Shown: positions 62,622 through 64,000 of the stretch, in pieces | Position numbering within the stretch: the first letter of the stretch is position 1 | How the letters are laid out: every line of letters starts with the position of its first letter | Assembly: GCA_040544425.1 (NCBI GenBank) | Contig: JBEONO010000002.1 | Location: 186,001-250,000, forward strand | Source of the DNA: Solimicrobium sp040544425 | GTDB lineage: Bacteria > Pseudomonadota > Gammaproteobacteria > Burkholderiales > Burkholderiaceae_D | Length of the DNA: 64,000 bases | Reading direction: 5' to 3' | Notes under the pieces: generated by a model | The model's input: only the letters and a program-made list of their open reading frames with translations | Databases searched by the model: none | What the model was told of the DNA's origin: nothing | Translations under genes and position numbers: made by a program

Positions 62622-64000
62622 ATGAGTATTCAAAACTACCGACAGAAAATTTGCAAACTGACGGCTATTTGTCTGATTTTTTCAACCATAACAGCCTGTG
62701 GCGGTGGCGGTGGCGGTGGCTCTAACAATACATCAAATACACCAGGCGTCGGTGCGGTCGACAATCCCAGCGCGATAGTTGCTGCCAATCCCGCGCCCAA
62801 TCCTGCCACGCCTGGAAACGGCACGCTTGGCAGCGGCACGACTGGTGGTGGCACGACCGGCGGTGGAACGACTGGTGGTGGCACGACCGGTGGTGGCACG
62901 ACCGGCGGTGGAACGACCGGTGGTGGAACGACCGGTGGTGGAACGACCGGCGGTGGAACGACCGGCGGTGGAACGACCGGTGGTGGCTCGACCGGCGGCA
63001 GTGGCAATGTGACTCCTGTCACACCGCCTTGCGTCGAACACCCTGTGTCCACTACCTTGCGTATCACGACTGCATCATGTCCAGCCGGAACTCAGGGCAG
63101 TGCATATGCCGGCTGCACAATTTCATCCACCGGCGGCACGCCACCGTATAGCTATTGTGTCAGCCAGAGCGCCAGTAATCCGCCGCTTCCTGAAGGGATG
63201 ACGATCAATGCTAAAACCGGCGCCATCAACGCGTCGAAAATCAATGGTCAAGGTCATTACGGAGCCAAGCTGATCGTGATTGATTCAAACCTCAACACGG
63301 CATCGAAAGTCATTAATTTTTCTGTCTCGGGCAACAACGCCTATCTGGCCAACATATTTCCGGCAAATTCAATCTTTCACCATCGCGTCGATCAGGCAAG
63401 CACCAATCTGCCGGTGGATAGATCGCCCGCAGCAGCAATCAGCAGCAAAGACTTGAACGCCAAGGTCAACGCCGCGTTCGGCAATCAATTCAGTGCACCA
63501 TGGCCCTACGGAACGCCAACAATCCAGGTGCCACATGATCAGCCTTTTGTCCCGGTCAAAACCACCCTGTACAACTACAACTTCAGTTCCGGTCCGATTC
63601 CGGCAGACGCCCCCATCCAGGGCACGGCGCATTCCGCCGGAGATCGGCACGTCATTGTCTACCACGCCAGTCAAGGGTCAACACCAGCCGCGCTTTACGA
63701 AATGTGGTTAAGTACTTATGACAGTAAAGCCAAATTATGGTCCAACGGTTCCAACATGCTCTGGTCCGACGTTACCAGCAATGCGTTACCAAAGCATGGC
63801 GTTGGTACCACGGTAGCGGCAGGTTTACCGGATGGACCGCTGTTAATAACCGCTGACGAAGTGATCGGCACCGGCACGCCGCAAACGCCAAACGGATCCA
63901 TCCGGCATACGATACGCTTTACGGTCAGCAAAATGCTCGACAACTGGGTTTGGCCGGCCACGGGAACAGCCGGTACCGGATCCTGCACCGGAGTACCGAC
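62622..64000 (+). CDS. secreted lipoprotein, second paralog (cut by window end)
   Basis: The frame is open from ATG 62622 to the window end (459 codons seen). A signal peptide with lipobox ITAC (C26) is followed by poly-Gly and a Gly-Thr minisatellite linker (about 72-126), then the same blocks as the upstream paralog: TPPYSYCVS, NPPLPEGMTIN, FHHRVDQASTNLPVD, FGNQFSAPWPYGTPTIQVP, ADEVIGTGT and RHTIRFTVSKMLDNWVWPA. AAAAGGA precedes the ATG. It is a tandem duplicate 191 bp downstream; the C-terminus lies outside. Confidence 0.85.
   Translation, partial: MSIQNYRQKICKLTAICLIFSTITACGGGGGGGSNNTSNTPGVGAVDNPSAIVAANPAPNPATPGNGTLGSGTTGGGTTGGGTTGGGTTGGGTTGGGTTGGGTTGGGTTGGGTTGGGTTGGGSTGGSGNVTPVTPPCVEHPVSTTLRITTASCPAGTQGSAYAGCTISSTGGTPPYSYCVSQSASNPPLPEGMTINAKTGAINASKINGQGHYGAKLIVIDSNLNTASKVINFSVSGNNAYLANIFPANSIFHHRVDQASTNLPVDRSPAAAISSKDLNAKVNAAFGNQFSAPWPYGTPTIQVPHDQPFVPVKTTLYNYNFSSGPIPADAPIQGTAHSAGDRHVIVYHASQGSTPAALYEMWLSTYDSKAKLWSNGSNMLWSDVTSNALPKHGVGTTVAAGLPDGPLLITADEVIGTGTPQTPNGSIRHTIRFTVSKMLDNWVWPATGTAGTGSCTGVP
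62835..62999 (+). repeat. 11-unit 15-bp minisatellite coding (GTTGG)n
   Basis: Eleven consecutive 15-bp units of the form GGNACGACNGGYGGT; ten encode GTTGG and the last encodes GSTGG. The third-base changes between units show it is not freshly expanded, but unit number could vary between strains. It encodes the flexible linker of the second lipoprotein. Confidence 0.95.

Noticed and set aside
62835..62999. Regular repeats resembling a CRISPR array
   Set aside because: The units are contiguous 15-mers in a coding frame with no spacers.
62636..63067. Minus-strand frame coding a proline-rich VPPPV-repeat protein
   Set aside because: It is the complement of the Gly-Thr minisatellite of the plus-strand lipoprotein; no ribosome site or family support.

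Overview
The window looks like a chromosomal segment of a betaproteobacterium, most likely Burkholderiales / Oxalobacteraceae with moderate GC (Undibacterium-like is my best guess; no rRNA gene is present to test it). The reasons are the thyA-folA junction, the alaA-hom pair, the PHP / Sua5-YciO / M50 protease / TrpS / DapA / BamC run on one strand, a PEP-CTERM exported protein, and the protein sequences themselves. I see no tRNA, rRNA, CRISPR array, IS transposase or prophage.

Layout. 1-8.3 kb: end of thyA, folA, a DUF4337 membrane protein, a MipA-like porin, an inducible-type Orn/Lys/Arg decarboxylase, an HD-GYP c-di-GMP phosphodiesterase, a PaaI thioesterase, a small unknown protein and a beta-propeller lipoprotein. 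8.5-12.7 kb: a CHASE4-GGDEF protein with a variant GGDEF motif, then hom and alaA. 12.9-20.1 kb: an L-Ara4N lipid A modification (arn) cluster in the order arnT-arnB-arnC-arnA1-arnA2-arnD, with ArnA split into two genes and a terminator-like hairpin before arnD. 20.2-22.5 kb: a Bcp-type peroxiredoxin and a PIN-PhoH ATPase.

22.5-27.2 kb is the most unusual stretch. Two divergent operons share a promoter region: ECF sigma plus zinc-finger anti-sigma on one side, cytochrome c, Tat-exported metallophosphoesterase and a CuA-type cupredoxin on the other. Mirror-image CGGGAATA boxes lie between them. Just past the cupredoxin, a segment of about 1.5 kb carrying two unfamiliar ORFs (a helical protein and a pentapeptide-repeat protein, in the same frame and separated by one amber codon) is bracketed by direct copies of the last 80 bp of the cupredoxin region. 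The outer copy has lost a copper-ligand histidine.

27.2-36.1 kb is mostly housekeeping: DUF1415, a lone receiver domain, bamC, dapA, trpS with a four-cysteine Fe-S-like motif, M50 protease, Sua5/YciO, htpX, a PHP phosphatase and an alpha/beta hydrolase. 36.2-44.1 kb holds a chromate transporter and a complete five-gene YbhGFSR-type ABC exporter ending in its own outer-membrane lipoprotein. A 168-bp palindromic, MITE-like element follows it.

44.4-59.3 kb is metabolic: M20 peptidase, secreted esterase, ilvE, an NAD(P)-binding protein, an OsmC-YcaO fusion, a secreted NTF2-like protein, a family 3 binding protein, a self-inhibited class II Fic protein with 12-bp-phased repeats upstream, an MFS exporter, and a small polyamine/glutamine-amidotransferase group (puuD, GATase, puuB). 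59.4-64 kb: a PEP-CTERM protein and two tandem paralogous secreted lipoproteins, the second with an eleven-unit Gly-Thr minisatellite and cut by the window end.
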